Shown here in pieces: positions 17,737 through 26,336 of a stretch of 40,022 bases of DNA. The DNA comes from Woeseiaceae bacterium. GTDB taxonomy: Bacteria; Pseudomonadota; Gammaproteobacteria; Steroidobacterales; Woeseiaceae. The notes beneath the pieces were generated by a model, which saw only the letters and a list, made by a program, of their open reading frames with translations, did no database searches and had not been told where the DNA came from. The position numbers were made by a program, and so were the translations under genes. Location: contig JASJCH010000002.1 in the NCBI GenBank assembly GCA_030066075.1, forward strand, positions 1 to 40,022, in the 5' to 3' direction. Every line of letters begins with the position of its first letter. Position 1 is the stretch's first letter.

Positions 17737-18695
17737 GCGGCTGGAAGCCCCTGACAGACATGCGCGTCGCCATGCGCCGCGCTGCTATGCTCGAACGGGC
17801 GCGCGACTATTTCAGCGACCAGGGCCTGCTCGCCGTCGACACGCCGGCGCTGTGCCGTTACCCCACCTCCGATCCGAACATCGAAAACCTGGGCCTGCGC
17901 GGCAAGCCGGGCAAGGACGGCTACCTGCAAACCTCACCCGAGGTTTACATGAAGCGCCTGCTGGCCGCGGGCTACCCGGACATCTACTCGATCTGCCGCG
18001 TATTTCGCGGCGGCGAGGCCGGCAAGCGGCATCTGCCGGAATTTACGATGGCCGAATGGTATCGCCTGCGCTTCGATCTCGACGCCATCGTCGAGGACAC
18101 GGTCGGCTTCATCGCCGCATGCCTCAATCTACCGGCGCTTACCGAGACCTTCGAGCGGATCGACTACGCCGCGGCCTGCAAAGAGCACGCGGGCGTCGAC
18201 CCGATCGAAGGGAACGCCGCCGACATCGTCGCGCGAGCGACCAGCGAGCGGCGCTTGCGCGATGCGCTGGGCGATGATCGCGACGCGGCGCTGGACCTCA
18301 TCATGGCCGACGTCATCGCGCCGCAATTTGCCCCGGACCGGCTGACGGTCGTGCAGCACTACCCCGCCAGCCAGGCGTCGCTCGCCCGCCTGTGCCCGAA
18401 GGATGCGCGCGTCGCGGACCGCTTCGAGGTGTTTTGCGGCGACCTGGAACTGGCCAACGGCTACGTCGAGCTGACCGACGCCACCGAGCAACGGCAGCGC
18501 ATGGAAACCGACATAGCCGCTCGCGAACGCAGCGGCCGCAGCAGCCTGCTTGCCGACGAATCACTGCTGGCGGCCCTTGAGGCCGGGCTGCCTGCATGCG
18601 CCGGCGTCGCGGTCGGCATGGAACGCTTGCACATGGTGCTTGACCAGGCCGACGATATTCGCGACGTCATAACATTCGCGACGGAGACATCATGA
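17733..18695 (+). CDS. epmA: EF-P--(R)-beta-lysine ligase EpmA
   Basis: EpmA (GenX/PoxA/YjeA) is a truncated class II lysyl-tRNA synthetase homologue that attaches (R)-beta-lysine to Lys34 of elongation factor P. At 320 residues it lacks the tRNA anticodon-binding domain. Class II signatures are present: motif 2 in YSICRVFRGGEAGKRHLPEFTMAEW split over its usual strand-loop-strand, and motif 3 in GVAVGMERLHMVL at the end. The target gene efp lies about 460 bases downstream on the other strand, with Lys34 intact. EpmB, the lysine 2,3-aminomutase that supplies beta-lysine, is not in the window. Confidence 0.95.
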   Translation: MSGWKPLTDMRVAMRRAAMLERARDYFSDQGLLAVDTPALCRYPTSDPNIENLGLRGKPGKDGYLQTSPEVYMKRLLAAGYPDIYSICRVFRGGEAGKRHLPEFTMAEWYRLRFDLDAIVEDTVGFIAACLNLPALTETFERIDYAAACKEHAGVDPIEGNAADIVARATSERRLRDALGDDRDAALDLIMADVIAPQFAPDRLTVVQHYPASQASLARLCPKDARVADRFEVFCGDLELANGYVELTDATEQRQRMETDIAARERSGRSSLLADESLLAALEAGLPACAGVAVGMERLHMVLDQADDIRDVITFATETS

Positions 18696-19165
18696 CTGAC
18701 ATTGACTACCCACTGCTCGAATCGCAGTTCACTGCTATCGCCGGCGACGAGCCGGATGCCCTCGCCAATAGCAGTAACTTTGTCGGCCTGTTGTTCAACG
18801 CGCTCGACGACGTTAACTGGCTGGGCATCTATGTGCTTCGCGGTGACGAACTCGTGCTGGGACCGTTCCAGGGTAAACCCGCCTGCGTGCGTATCCCGCT
18901 GGGCAACGGCGTGTGCGGGACAGCTGCAGCCACCCGCGAGACCCAGGTCGTACCCGATGTGCATGCGTTCCCTGGCCATATCGTCTGCGACGCGGATTCA
19001 CGATCGGAAATCGTGGTGCCGCTGGTCGTCGGCGACGAACTGATCGGCGTGCTGGACATCGACAGTCCCTCGCTCGATCGCTTCAACGCCACGGATCGGG
19101 ACGGCATCGAGTCGCTGTGCCGCGCCTTTTGCCGCCTGCAGGCGAACTCGCCGGGATTTATTTGA
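18692..19165 (+). CDS. msrC: Free methionine-(R)-sulfoxide reductase (GAF domain)
   Basis: This GAF-domain enzyme reduces free L-methionine-(R)-sulfoxide, protecting the methionine pool from oxidation. The 157-residue protein has three cysteines at 65, 75 and 99, in [17 protein letters not shown] and [11 protein letters not shown]. Their spacing of 10 and 24 matches Cys84, Cys94 and Cys118 of the E. coli enzyme, so catalysis and resolving steps should work. It overlaps epmA by 4 bases, and its last 8 bases overlap the convergent efp gene. Why it sits between EpmA and EF-P is not clear. Confidence 0.93.
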   Translation: MTDIDYPLLESQFTAIAGDEPDALANSSNFVGLLFNALDDVNWLGIYVLRGDELVLGPFQGKPACVRIPLGNGVCGTAAATRETQVVPDVHAFPGHIVCDADSRSEIVVPLVVGDELIGVLDIDSPSLDRFNATDRDGIESLCRAFCRLQANSPGFI

Positions 19166-19724
19166 CGCGGGAGACGTACTCGCGCGAACGCGTGTCGACC
19201 TTGATCACTTCGTTCTGATCGACGAACAGGGGCACACGCACCACCGCGCCGGTCGACAGCTTCGCCGGCTTGACGCCGCCACTGGCCGTATCGCCTTTAA
19301 CGCCGGGGTCCGTCTCGACAATTTCAAGCTCCACGAAGTTCGGCGGGTCCACGAGCAGCGGCGCGTTGTTCCAAAGCGTGATCGCGCACATGTCGCCGTC
19401 AGAAATCCAGTCCTTCGCATCGCCTACGGCCGCTCCGTCGGCAGCGTATTGCTCAAAGGTATCCGGCACCATGAAATGCCAGAACTCACCGTCGGCATAG
19501 AGGAACTGCATCTCGGTATCGATGACGTCGGCGGCCTCGACCGACTCGCCCGACTTGAAGGTCTTGTCGACGGTCTTGCCGGTCTTGAGGTTCTTGATGC
19601 GAACGCGGTTGAAGGCCTGGCCTTTTCCGGGCTTTACAAACTCGTTCTCGACGATGATGCAGGGGTCGTTGTCGATGATGATCTTGAGGCCGGAGCGGAA
19701 TTCGTTGGTGCTGTAATTTGCCAT
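19158..19724 (-). CDS. efp: Elongation factor P
   Basis: EF-P binds between the P and E sites of the ribosome and relieves stalling at polyproline. The 188-residue protein has the three-domain EF-P length, and the modified Lys34 lies in KPGKGQAF, the site used by EpmA rather than the Arg used by EarP. The N-terminus [14 protein letters not shown] and C-terminal [19 protein letters not shown] are typical. It is convergent with, and overlaps by 8 bases, msrC. The large Pro-rich FimV, FimV-like and DedD linkers encoded nearby are plausible clients, by inference. Confidence 0.98.
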   Translation of the reverse strand: MANYSTNEFRSGLKIIIDNDPCIIVENEFVKPGKGQAFNRVRIKNLKTGKTVDKTFKSGESVEAADVIDTEMQFLYADGEFWHFMVPDTFEQYAADGAAVGDAKDWISDGDMCAITLWNNAPLLVDPPNFVELEIVETDPGVKGDTASGGVKPAKLSTGAVVRVPLFVDQNEVIKVDTRSREYVSRVK

Positions 19725-19737
19725 AATCTGGGATGAT

Positions 19738-19751
19738 ACCGGTCTGCCGGT
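19738..19751. repeat. Inverted repeat in the efp leader
   Basis: ACCGG-TCTG-CCGGT, a perfect 5-base stem with a 4-base loop, lies 14 to 27 bases before the efp start codon. It may fold in the leader mRNA or be an operator. Short GC stems are common, so support is weak. Confidence 0.3.
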
Positions 19752-19771
19752 TCTGTGCCACTGAAGGCCGA

Positions 19772-19780
19772 ATTATCACA
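19772..19780 (-). promoter_or_regulatory. Candidate extended -10 promoter for efp
   Basis: On the minus strand TGTGATAAT reads as an extended -10 (TGN then GATAAT, 5 of 6). It is about 48 bases before the efp ATG. The -35 region is poor, as expected for extended -10 promoters. Confidence 0.45.
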
Positions 19781-19792
19781 GTGATCGCACTG
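19779..19792. promoter_or_regulatory. Palindrome adjoining the efp -10
   Basis: CAGTG-ATCG-CACTG (5-base arms, 4-base centre) overlaps the upstream edge of the candidate efp extended -10. A dimeric regulator bound here would cover the spacer and affect efp. It lies in the 176-base divergent gap between efp and the FimX-like gene. No specific regulator is recognised. Confidence 0.3.
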
Positions 19793-19900
19793 AATTCACA
19801 CCGAAATTTGATACCCGTCACGGTTTTGCAACGCCGCACGGGACACCAGCATTGGCGGTGCTAGACTCAAGCTCCTTTGACAGAATCCGGCTCAGACAGG

Positions 19901-22036
19901 ATGACGCCGGAAGTTCGCAAGGAACGCAATTTGAGCGGGCGACACAGCATTTCCATCGCCGTCCTGACGGAGAACGAAGACGACGTAGCGTTGATCAACA
20001 GTTCGCTGCGCGACGGCGGTCATGCTGCACATTGTCACTGGATCAACAACCCCAAACACCTCGGCCAAACCCTCGGCGCCGAAAACGTCGAACTGTTGAT
20101 TCTCAACTGCGACAAATACCCCGACACAATTCGCCAGGTCATCAAACAGAAAGAACGATTCAATCCGGAAGTGCCGCTCGTCGCTCTGCAGGAAGAGGCC
20201 GACGAATTCAGCATCCAGAAAGCCATGAAATCCGGCGCCTGCGATATGGTGTCGCTGGGCAACCGGGACCGACTGCAGGCGGTAGTCTCGCGCGAACTGC
20301 GCGCGCTGCGCGTGGAGCGTGCCCTCAACTCGACGATTCACTCGGCCACTGAGTACAAGAAGCAGCTACGCGACTACATGGGCTCGTCTCCTGATGCCAT
20401 CGCACTCGTTGAGGAAGGCATCATCACCGAGGTCAACCAGTCTTGGATGAAGCTATTCTGTGTAGCGGGCGATGATGAGGTCATGGGGCTGCCGCTCATG
20501 GACAGCTTCGAGGCCGAAAGCCACGCTGCTATCAAGGGCGCGCTCGTCGCCGCGATCGCCGGCAAGTGGGCGGAAGACGAGAAGCTGGTCGCCAAGGCGC
20601 ACGTCACGACCGAAGAGTCGGGCGAGGTGCATCTCGAATTCAAGAAGTTCGCGCTCGACAACGGCCCGTGCGTGCAGGTCAAGGTCAAGGCGCCGGAGAA
20701 TAACAAGGAGCCGACGAAGCTGGTGCACGATGCGTTGCAGCGTGACCCGGCCACCCTGCTCTTTCACCGCGCCCAGTTCATCGAGAGAATTCAGAAGCGG
20801 CTGGCCCGCAAGCCGTCTTCGGGCACGCACGTGCTGGCCTACGTCAAAGTCGACAAGTTCGGCGATGTCGTCAAGAAGGTCGGCATCCTGAATTCGGACG
20901 AAATCCTGGGCCAGTTCGCCGAGGCCGTTCGCAAACGAATGCATCCCCGCGACGTTGCGGGGCGATTCGAGGGCACGGCCCTGATGGTGTTATTGGAGCG
21001 CGGCAGCCCGCGCGACGCGGAAGTCTGGGGTAAACAGCTTTGCGAGTACGTTCGCAAGTTGACCTTCGAGGCCGAGGACCGCTCCACGCAGTTGACCTGT
21101 ACGGTCGGCGTCTGCGCGGCAAATGAGGTCTACGGCACGCTCGAAGACTTCGTGGCGGCAACTGTCGATGCGTATGAACTGGGCAGGGAGGCAGGCGGCA
21201 ACACCGTGATGCTGAATGAAAGCGCCGACGAAGACTCGAAACAACAGGAGTTCGACGCCATCTGGGTCAAGCACCTCAAGGCGGCGCTGATGGACAACCG
21301 TTTCCGGCTCGCGCAGCTGCCGATCGCCGGGCTGCGCAGCGATGGCATCGAGATGTACGACCTGCTGGTACGCATGCTCGATGAGCAAGGAAACTCTGTC
21401 TTGCCATCGGAGTTCCTGCCGGCTGCCGAACGCAGCAACATGATGAAGAACATCGATCGCTGGATGATCAAGGCGGCGATCAAGTTCTGCGAAGACTCCG
21501 AAGCCGACCGCGTGTTCGTGCGTCTGTCCAGGCAGTCGGTGCTTGATCGCACCACTATCCCCTGGATGGACCAGGAGTTCGACAAGCACAGCTTTGATTG
21601 CACCCGGCTCGTCATGCAGATTCCGGAACGCGATGCAGCAAAACACATCAAGCAGACACGTGCCATTGTCGACAAACTGCGCAAGATCGGCGTCGGGTTC
21701 GCGCTTGAACACTACGGCGTCGACCGCGAGAAATTCCAGATCCTCGACATCCTGAAACCGGACTACATCAAGGTGGACGGTGAACTGATGCACTCGCTGA
21801 TGACCGACAACGAAACCCAGCAGGCCGTCGACCGAATCGTGCGCGCCGCGGCGGAACGCAACATCAAATCGATCGCGGAACGTGTCGAGAATGCCAATGC
21901 GATGGCCGTCCTGTTCCAGCTGGGTATCGACTTCATGCAGGGCCATTATGTCAACGAGCCCGAGGTAGTGCTCGAGGATACCGAGAACCGCAAGCAGACG
22001 TCTTTGGCCGAATTGGCCGCTGCAAACGCTAACTAG
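19901..22036 (+). CDS. FimX-like degenerate REC-PAS-GGDEF-EAL protein
   Basis: A 711-residue cytoplasmic protein with four domains: receiver-like (about 15-135), PAS-like (about 155-265), GGDEF (about 280-440) and EAL (about 455-695). Every catalytic signature is changed. Asn69 sits at the phosphoacceptor site; GGDEF reads EGTAL (357-361); EAL reads DLL in YDLLVRM (487-489); the PDE motif DDFGTG reads EHYGVD (603-608). This is the pattern of FimX, the c-di-GMP effector that controls type IV pili, and LPSEFLPAAERSN and MQGHYV blocks also look FimX-like. It is therefore more likely a c-di-GMP binder than an enzyme. ATG 19901 is chosen; TTG 19877 would add 8 residues and lacks a ribosome site. 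A FimV-like gene follows. Confidence 0.85.
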   Translation: MTPEVRKERNLSGRHSISIAVLTENEDDVALINSSLRDGGHAAHCHWINNPKHLGQTLGAENVELLILNCDKYPDTIRQVIKQKERFNPEVPLVALQEEADEFSIQKAMKSGACDMVSLGNRDRLQAVVSRELRALRVERALNSTIHSATEYKKQLRDYMGSSPDAIALVEEGIITEVNQSWMKLFCVAGDDEVMGLPLMDSFEAESHAAIKGALVAAIAGKWAEDEKLVAKAHVTTEESGEVHLEFKKFALDNGPCVQVKVKAPENNKEPTKLVHDALQRDPATLLFHRAQFIERIQKRLARKPSSGTHVLAYVKVDKFGDVVKKVGILNSDEILGQFAEAVRKRMHPRDVAGRFEGTALMVLLERGSPRDAEVWGKQLCEYVRKLTFEAEDRSTQLTCTVGVCAANEVYGTLEDFVAATVDAYELGREAGGNTVMLNESADEDSKQQEFDAIWVKHLKAALMDNRFRLAQLPIAGLRSDGIEMYDLLVRMLDEQGNSVLPSEFLPAAERSNMMKNIDRWMIKAAIKFCEDSEADRVFVRLSRQSVLDRTTIPWMDQEFDKHSFDCTRLVMQIPERDAAKHIKQTRAIVDKLRKIGVGFALEHYGVDREKFQILDILKPDYIKVDGELMHSLMTDNETQQAVDRIVRAAAERNIKSIAERVENANAMAVLFQLGIDFMQGHYVNEPEVVLEDTENRKQTSLAELAAANAN

Positions 22037-22059
22037 CTGTTTTTAATATCAAAAAAAAG

Positions 22060-22075
22060 TGTGACGCATGTCACG
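22060..22075. promoter_or_regulatory. CRP/Vfr-type site between FimX-like and FimV-like genes
   Basis: TGTGA-CGCATG-TCACG matches the CRP-family core TGTGA-N6-TCACA at 9 of 10 defined positions. It lies in an A-rich setting 24 bases after the FimX-like stop and about 95 bases before the FimV-like start. Vfr, the Pseudomonas CRP homologue, controls type IV pilus genes, which would suit this location. The centre is about 66 bases before a transcription start predicted from the downstream TAGAAT, which is not one of the usual CRP helical positions, so either the start is mispredicted or the site works otherwise. Confidence 0.5.
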
Positions 22076-22121
22076 CTTGGGTGTTCGACCCGTGCGCTAA
22101 CGAGCGCCGCGCGCCGCCACA

Positions 22122-22127
22122 TAGAAT
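22122..22127 (+). promoter_or_regulatory. Candidate -10 element for the FimV-like gene
   Basis: TAGAAT (5 of 6) lies 42 bases before the GTG start. No -35 match is seen at 16-18 bases upstream, which would fit an activator-dependent promoter served by the CRP-like site. Confidence 0.35.
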
Positions 22128-22169
22128 AGCCGGACTTGCGGTTCAGGCCGCAGAAAGGGGTACCGGGAA

Positions 22170-24077
22170 GTGAAAAGCACCAGCAGTCTCAAATCCGCAC
22201 TCGTCGTGGTTGGTGGCAGCATCGCCGCCGCGCCAGCCTCCGCCCTGGAATTGGGCGAGGTAAAGATTCATTCGTCGCTGGGCCAGCCCCTGCGGGCCAG
22301 TATCAGCTATGCGCTCGGGCCGAACGAGGCTCTTTCGAGCGACTGCGTGACGTTGCAGCCGGCAACGCCTGGCGGCGGCCTGCCGTCCGTTGACAAGGGT
22401 TCGATGATCGTGACTGACGGCGTCATCGCAATCACCGGCAGTGCAGTCGTACGCGAGCCGATGGTGACGATGCGCCTGAGCGTTCGTTGCCAGTACACCC
22501 CGCAGCTCATTCGCGACTACCTCCTGTTCATCGATCCGGCCGAACCTCAGGGCGCGCCGATCCCGGCGCCAACGGCCGCGCAAGTTGCGTCGCAGCCGCA
22601 GCTGGCACAGACCCTCGTCATCCGCCAGTCAGCGCCTGCCCGCCGCCAGCCGGTTACGCGCACTCCCATCGAGAACGCCTCGCGCTACCAGGTGCAGCCC
22701 GGCGACTCGCTGTCGGAAATCGTGCAGCGCATCGAGAATCGGCCGGTCGGACTGTGGACGGCAGTCAACGCGATATTCGCGGCTAACCCGGATGCCTTCC
22801 TCGACAATGATCCCAACAAGCTTCAGGCGGGAAGTTGGCTGACCATTCCGGACTTCGGCGCCGACGCGCCGCTCGCAGTCGTCGCTACGCCAGCGGCGCC
22901 GACCGCCGCGACCGCGGATCCGGTGGCGGCAGAGCCAGACATCCCGGTTATCACCAGTTCCGTCTATCAGCCCGAGAGCATCCCGATGCCCTCGCCCGCC
23001 GTGGCAGAACCGGTTGCGGCCGTCACGGCGACGGCAGAGCCGCTCGCCGAACTGCAGCCCGGCGACGTCATCACGAACTCCGACAATCCTGCCGTTGAGT
23101 CAGTGGTTATCCCCGATACACAGGTCGAGGGGCCGGCGACGTCGTCGAGCTCTCCCAACGTACCGGTCGCGATCATTCGCCCGGCAGCCGTCGAGCAGGC
23201 AAGCGGCAGCAGGAACTGGCTGCTGTGGCTCGGGGGCACGGGCATCGCGCTGATCCTCGGCCTGCTGCTGTTCGGACGTCGTGTCTTTGACCGTTTCGGA
23301 TCGACACCCGATGCGCGCGCTATGCCGCAGCGTCGCGCTACCGACACCCAAACCGCGAATGTGGAGGCGTTCGCCGAGCCGGACTACGATATCGACGACG
23401 ACTCGCCGACCGCAGAGAACCTCGCGCTCGATGCCGATCTCATCATCGGTTCCGGACTGCAGGAAGGCGCGCAGGTCGACGTCGCCAGCGACTTCGCCTT
23501 TGCATCCACGACCGAGCTGGACATCGAACTGACCGAGGAAATGGTTGCCGAAGAAGAGCAGCCCGAAACGGACATCATTCCTCCGATGAATATCGACGAG
23601 AGCTCGATTCTCGAGAGTGAGGTGCTACCGGAGGACGACGAGCACGAGGAAGACGACGAATACGACATGTCCGTGATCGTCGATGCGACCAAGATGCCCG
23701 ATCCCGCGGACGTCACCGAGCGTGATCTCGAAGCCATCGCGGTTGATCACGATGACGAAACCCTGATCACGGGCGACTACACGGTCAGCCAGGAAGTCGA
23801 CTACAAGATTCTCGAGCAGGACTACGAGGACGAGCTGACCGCCACACAGGCGCTCAACGCGGAAATCCAGAAGGCGGCCGAGGACCTGGCGTCGCAGATG
23901 GGCGAAGTCGAGGCGGCCGGGGACGATACAGCCGAGAAGCCGCTGGCCACGGTGCACGAACTCGATGTTACGGCGCCCCTGCCCCGCGGCGAGGCTACTG
24001 AAGTCATCGACGACGACGACGATACGGGGGTTAACCCGACCGTCAAGGTCAAAAAGAAAGGCGGTAAGGCCGGGTAA
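22170..24077 (+). CDS. Short FimV-like LysM membrane protein
   Basis: A 635-residue protein with the FimV N-terminal layout but without the FimV TPR end. It has a signal peptide (cleavage near ASA, residue 25), a FimV N-terminal domain (LELGEVKIHSSLGQPLRASI, 26-45, through RDYLLFIDP, 115-123), a LysM domain (about 172-228, YQVQPGDSLSEIV), a Pro/Ala-rich linker, one membrane helix (about 349-369), and a very acidic cytoplasmic tail (380-620) ending in a basic VKVKKKGGKAG. Start is GTG 22170, with AAAGGGG about 9 bases upstream. It probably binds peptidoglycan and organises something at the cell pole. It is distinct from the 1143-residue FimV at 9268-12699. Its stop directly abuts the parC stop. 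Confidence 0.85.
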   Translation: MKSTSSLKSALVVVGGSIAAAPASALELGEVKIHSSLGQPLRASISYALGPNEALSSDCVTLQPATPGGGLPSVDKGSMIVTDGVIAITGSAVVREPMVTMRLSVRCQYTPQLIRDYLLFIDPAEPQGAPIPAPTAAQVASQPQLAQTLVIRQSAPARRQPVTRTPIENASRYQVQPGDSLSEIVQRIENRPVGLWTAVNAIFAANPDAFLDNDPNKLQAGSWLTIPDFGADAPLAVVATPAAPTAATADPVAAEPDIPVITSSVYQPESIPMPSPAVAEPVAAVTATAEPLAELQPGDVITNSDNPAVESVVIPDTQVEGPATSSSSPNVPVAIIRPAAVEQASGSRNWLLWLGGTGIALILGLLLFGRRVFDRFGSTPDARAMPQRRATDTQTANVEAFAEPDYDIDDDSPTAENLALDADLIIGSGLQEGAQVDVASDFAFASTTELDIELTEEMVAEEEQPETDIIPPMNIDESSILESEVLPEDDEHEEDDEYDMSVIVDATKMPDPADVTERDLEAIAVDHDDETLITGDYTVSQEVDYKILEQDYEDELTATQALNAEIQKAAEDLASQMGEVEAAGDDTAEKPLATVHELDVTAPLPRGEATEVIDDDDDTGVNPTVKVKKKGGKAG

Positions 24078-26336
24078 CTACTCGCCGGGCCCGATGCCGA
24101 CCAGCCGGTCGACCTTGCGCCACCCTCTCGGCAACAGGCCGCCACGAAGCGCACGCTCACCGTAGTAGGGCTCCGAGTCGTCCCACCTGATCGTCATCAT
24201 CCGCGTGCCGCTGTAGACCTGTAGGTCACCGTCCTCGGGCACCACTGCCGCTGCGACCAGCTGCTCCTCACCGGCCTTGTACTTCTTGGCCGGGATGTTC
24301 AGGAGCTTGTTGCCCTTGCCCTTCGCCAGTTCCGGCAGGTCGTCCATTTCGAACATCAGTAGCCGGCCAATGCTGCTCACTGCGGCGATCAGGCACTCGG
24401 TGTCCTTCGGCACCGGCGCCGGCACGACGGCCCGGCCGCCCGGCGGAACCCGCAGAATCGACTTGCCGGCCTTGTTGCGAGTCACAAGGTCCCCGAGGGT
24501 TGCGACGAAACCATAACCGGCGTCGGAAGCCAGCAGGTATTTCTGCTCGGTATCGCCGATCATTGCGCCGCAGAATTCGGCGCCGTCGGGTGGCTTGAAG
24601 CGGCTCGACAACGGTTCACCCTGTCCACGCGCAGACGGCAGCGTGCCTGCCATGACGCTATACACGCGGCCCGTGCTGTCAATAAACATCGCCAGCTGGT
24701 TACTGCGTCCCTGCGCCGCTGCCAGGTAGCCATCGCCCGACTTGTAACTCATGGACAGCGGATCGACTTCGTGACCCTTGGCGGCGCGAGCGAAACCGCG
24801 CTGCGAGAGAATGACCGTAACAGGCTCACTCGACGCGAGCTGGGTTTCATCGAGCGCCTGCGCCGCCTCGCGCTCGACGATCTGCGTACGGCGCTCGTCG
24901 CCGTAGGCCTCGGCGTCTTCGAGAATCTCTTTCTTGATCAGCGTCTTCAGGCGCGCCGCGCTCTTGAGGGTCTTCTCGAGAATGTCGCGCTCTTCGCTAA
25001 GCTCGTCCTGCTCGCCCTTGATCTTCATTTCCTCGAGCTTGGCGAGATTGCGCAGCCTGAGGTTGAGAATGGCTTCGGCCTGGACATCGCTGAGCTTGAA
25101 CTTCTTCATCAGCACCGGCTTGGGCTCGTCCTCGGTGCGGATGATGTGGATGACCTCGTCGATGTTCAGGTAAGCGACGAGCAGGCCGTCGAGAATATGC
25201 AACCGGTCCAGGACGATCTGCAGCCGGTGCTCGAGCCGGCGCTTGACCGTCTGCTTGCGGAACTTGATCCACTCCTTGAGCAGTTCCACAAGGTCGAACG
25301 TTCGCGGCCGGCCATCGAGGCCAATAACGTTCATGTTGACGCGCACGGTGCGCTCGAGTGACGTTGTCGAGAACAGGTGCGACATCAACTCCTCGGGATC
25401 GACGCCGCGTTTTTTACTGATGACGATGCGAATCGGCTCCTCATGGTCCGATTCGTCGCGCAGTTCGTCGACCTGCGGCAGCTTCTTGGCGCGCATCTGC
25501 GTCGCAATCTGTTCCTGCACCTTGGCGCCCGACACCTGGTACGGCAGTGCCGTAACGATGATGTCGCTCTTATCGACTTTATACGCCGCGCGCACCCGCA
25601 AGGTGCCGTTGCCGGTCGTGTAGATTTGCCGGATATCGTCTCGCGGCGACACGAGCTCACCGCCGGTCGGGAAATCCGGTCCTTTGACGTGCTTCATGAG
25701 CGCCGCAATGGTCGCTTTCGGGTTGTCGATCAGGTGCACGAGCGCGCTGGCCACTTCGTTGAGGTTGTGCGGCGGCACGTCGGTCGACATGCCAACGGCA
25801 ATGCCTGTCGTGCCGTTGAGCAGCAAGTTGGGCAGGCGCGCCGGCAAGATCGCGGGTTCCTGGTGTTCGCCATCGTAGTTAGGAACCCAGTCGACCGTGC
25901 CTTGCCCGAGTTCCTGCAGCAGCGATTTGGCATACGGCTTCAAGCGCGATTCGGTATAGCGCATCGCGGCAAACTCTTTGGGATTGTCGGCAGAACCCCA
26001 GTTTCCCTGGCCGTCGATAATCGGGTAGCGGTAGGAGAAATCCTGCGCCATCAGCACCATGGCTTCGTAGCACGCAGAGTCTCCGTGCGGGTGGTATTTG
26101 CCGATCACATCGCCAACGGTACGCGCCGACTTCTTGGGTTTTTGCCCGGCGGAAAGGCCAAGCTCGCTCATCGCATAGATGATGCGGCGCTGCACGGGTT
26201 TGAGGCCATCGCCGATCTGCGGCAATGCACGGTCGAGAATCACGTACATCGAATAGTCGAGGTACGCCTTTTCGGTGTAGTCCCGCAGCGACTGCTGTTC
26301 GACGCCTTCGAGGTTCAGACTGTTTTGCATACTCAT
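24078..26336 (-). CDS. parC: DNA topoisomerase IV subunit A
   Basis: ParC cleaves and rejoins DNA in topoisomerase IV, which unlinks sister chromosomes. The 752-residue protein has the catalytic Tyr127 in AMRYTESRL and the quinolone-determining stretch [13 protein letters not shown] with Ser87 and Glu91 (E. coli Ser80/Glu84 equivalents) unmutated, predicting a quinolone-sensitive enzyme. ParC features such as [18 protein letters not shown] and the short beta-pinwheel C-terminal domain separate it from GyrA. ATG 26336 overlaps the parE stop (ATGA) and is preferred; 26330 is an alternative and 26369 lies inside parE. Its stop abuts the convergent FimV-like stop with no spacer. Confidence 0.97.
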   Translation of the reverse strand: MSMQNSLNLEGVEQQSLRDYTEKAYLDYSMYVILDRALPQIGDGLKPVQRRIIYAMSELGLSAGQKPKKSARTVGDVIGKYHPHGDSACYEAMVLMAQDFSYRYPIIDGQGNWGSADNPKEFAAMRYTESRLKPYAKSLLQELGQGTVDWVPNYDGEHQEPAILPARLPNLLLNGTTGIAVGMSTDVPPHNLNEVASALVHLIDNPKATIAALMKHVKGPDFPTGGELVSPRDDIRQIYTTGNGTLRVRAAYKVDKSDIIVTALPYQVSGAKVQEQIATQMRAKKLPQVDELRDESDHEEPIRIVISKKRGVDPEELMSHLFSTTSLERTVRVNMNVIGLDGRPRTFDLVELLKEWIKFRKQTVKRRLEHRLQIVLDRLHILDGLLVAYLNIDEVIHIIRTEDEPKPVLMKKFKLSDVQAEAILNLRLRNLAKLEEMKIKGEQDELSEERDILEKTLKSAARLKTLIKKEILEDAEAYGDERRTQIVEREAAQALDETQLASSEPVTVILSQRGFARAAKGHEVDPLSMSYKSGDGYLAAAQGRSNQLAMFIDSTGRVYSVMAGTLPSARGQGEPLSSRFKPPDGAEFCGAMIGDTEQKYLLASDAGYGFVATLGDLVTRNKAGKSILRVPPGGRAVVPAPVPKDTECLIAAVSSIGRLLMFEMDDLPELAKGKGNKLLNIPAKKYKAGEEQLVAAAVVPEDGDLQVYSGTRMMTIRWDDSEPYYGERALRGGLLPRGWRKVDRLVGIGPGE

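Noticed and set aside
19877..19900. TTG 19877 as start of the FimX-like gene
   Set aside because: It adds only eight residues outside the receiver domain and has no ribosome-binding site; ATG 19901 is simpler, though not proven.
22051..22075. Hairpin GTGAC-GCAT-GTCAC with an A-tract as a terminator of the FimX-like gene
   Set aside because: The A-tract is on the wrong side: it would be a U-tract only for transcription on the minus strand, where no gene is read toward it. A CRP-type operator fits better.
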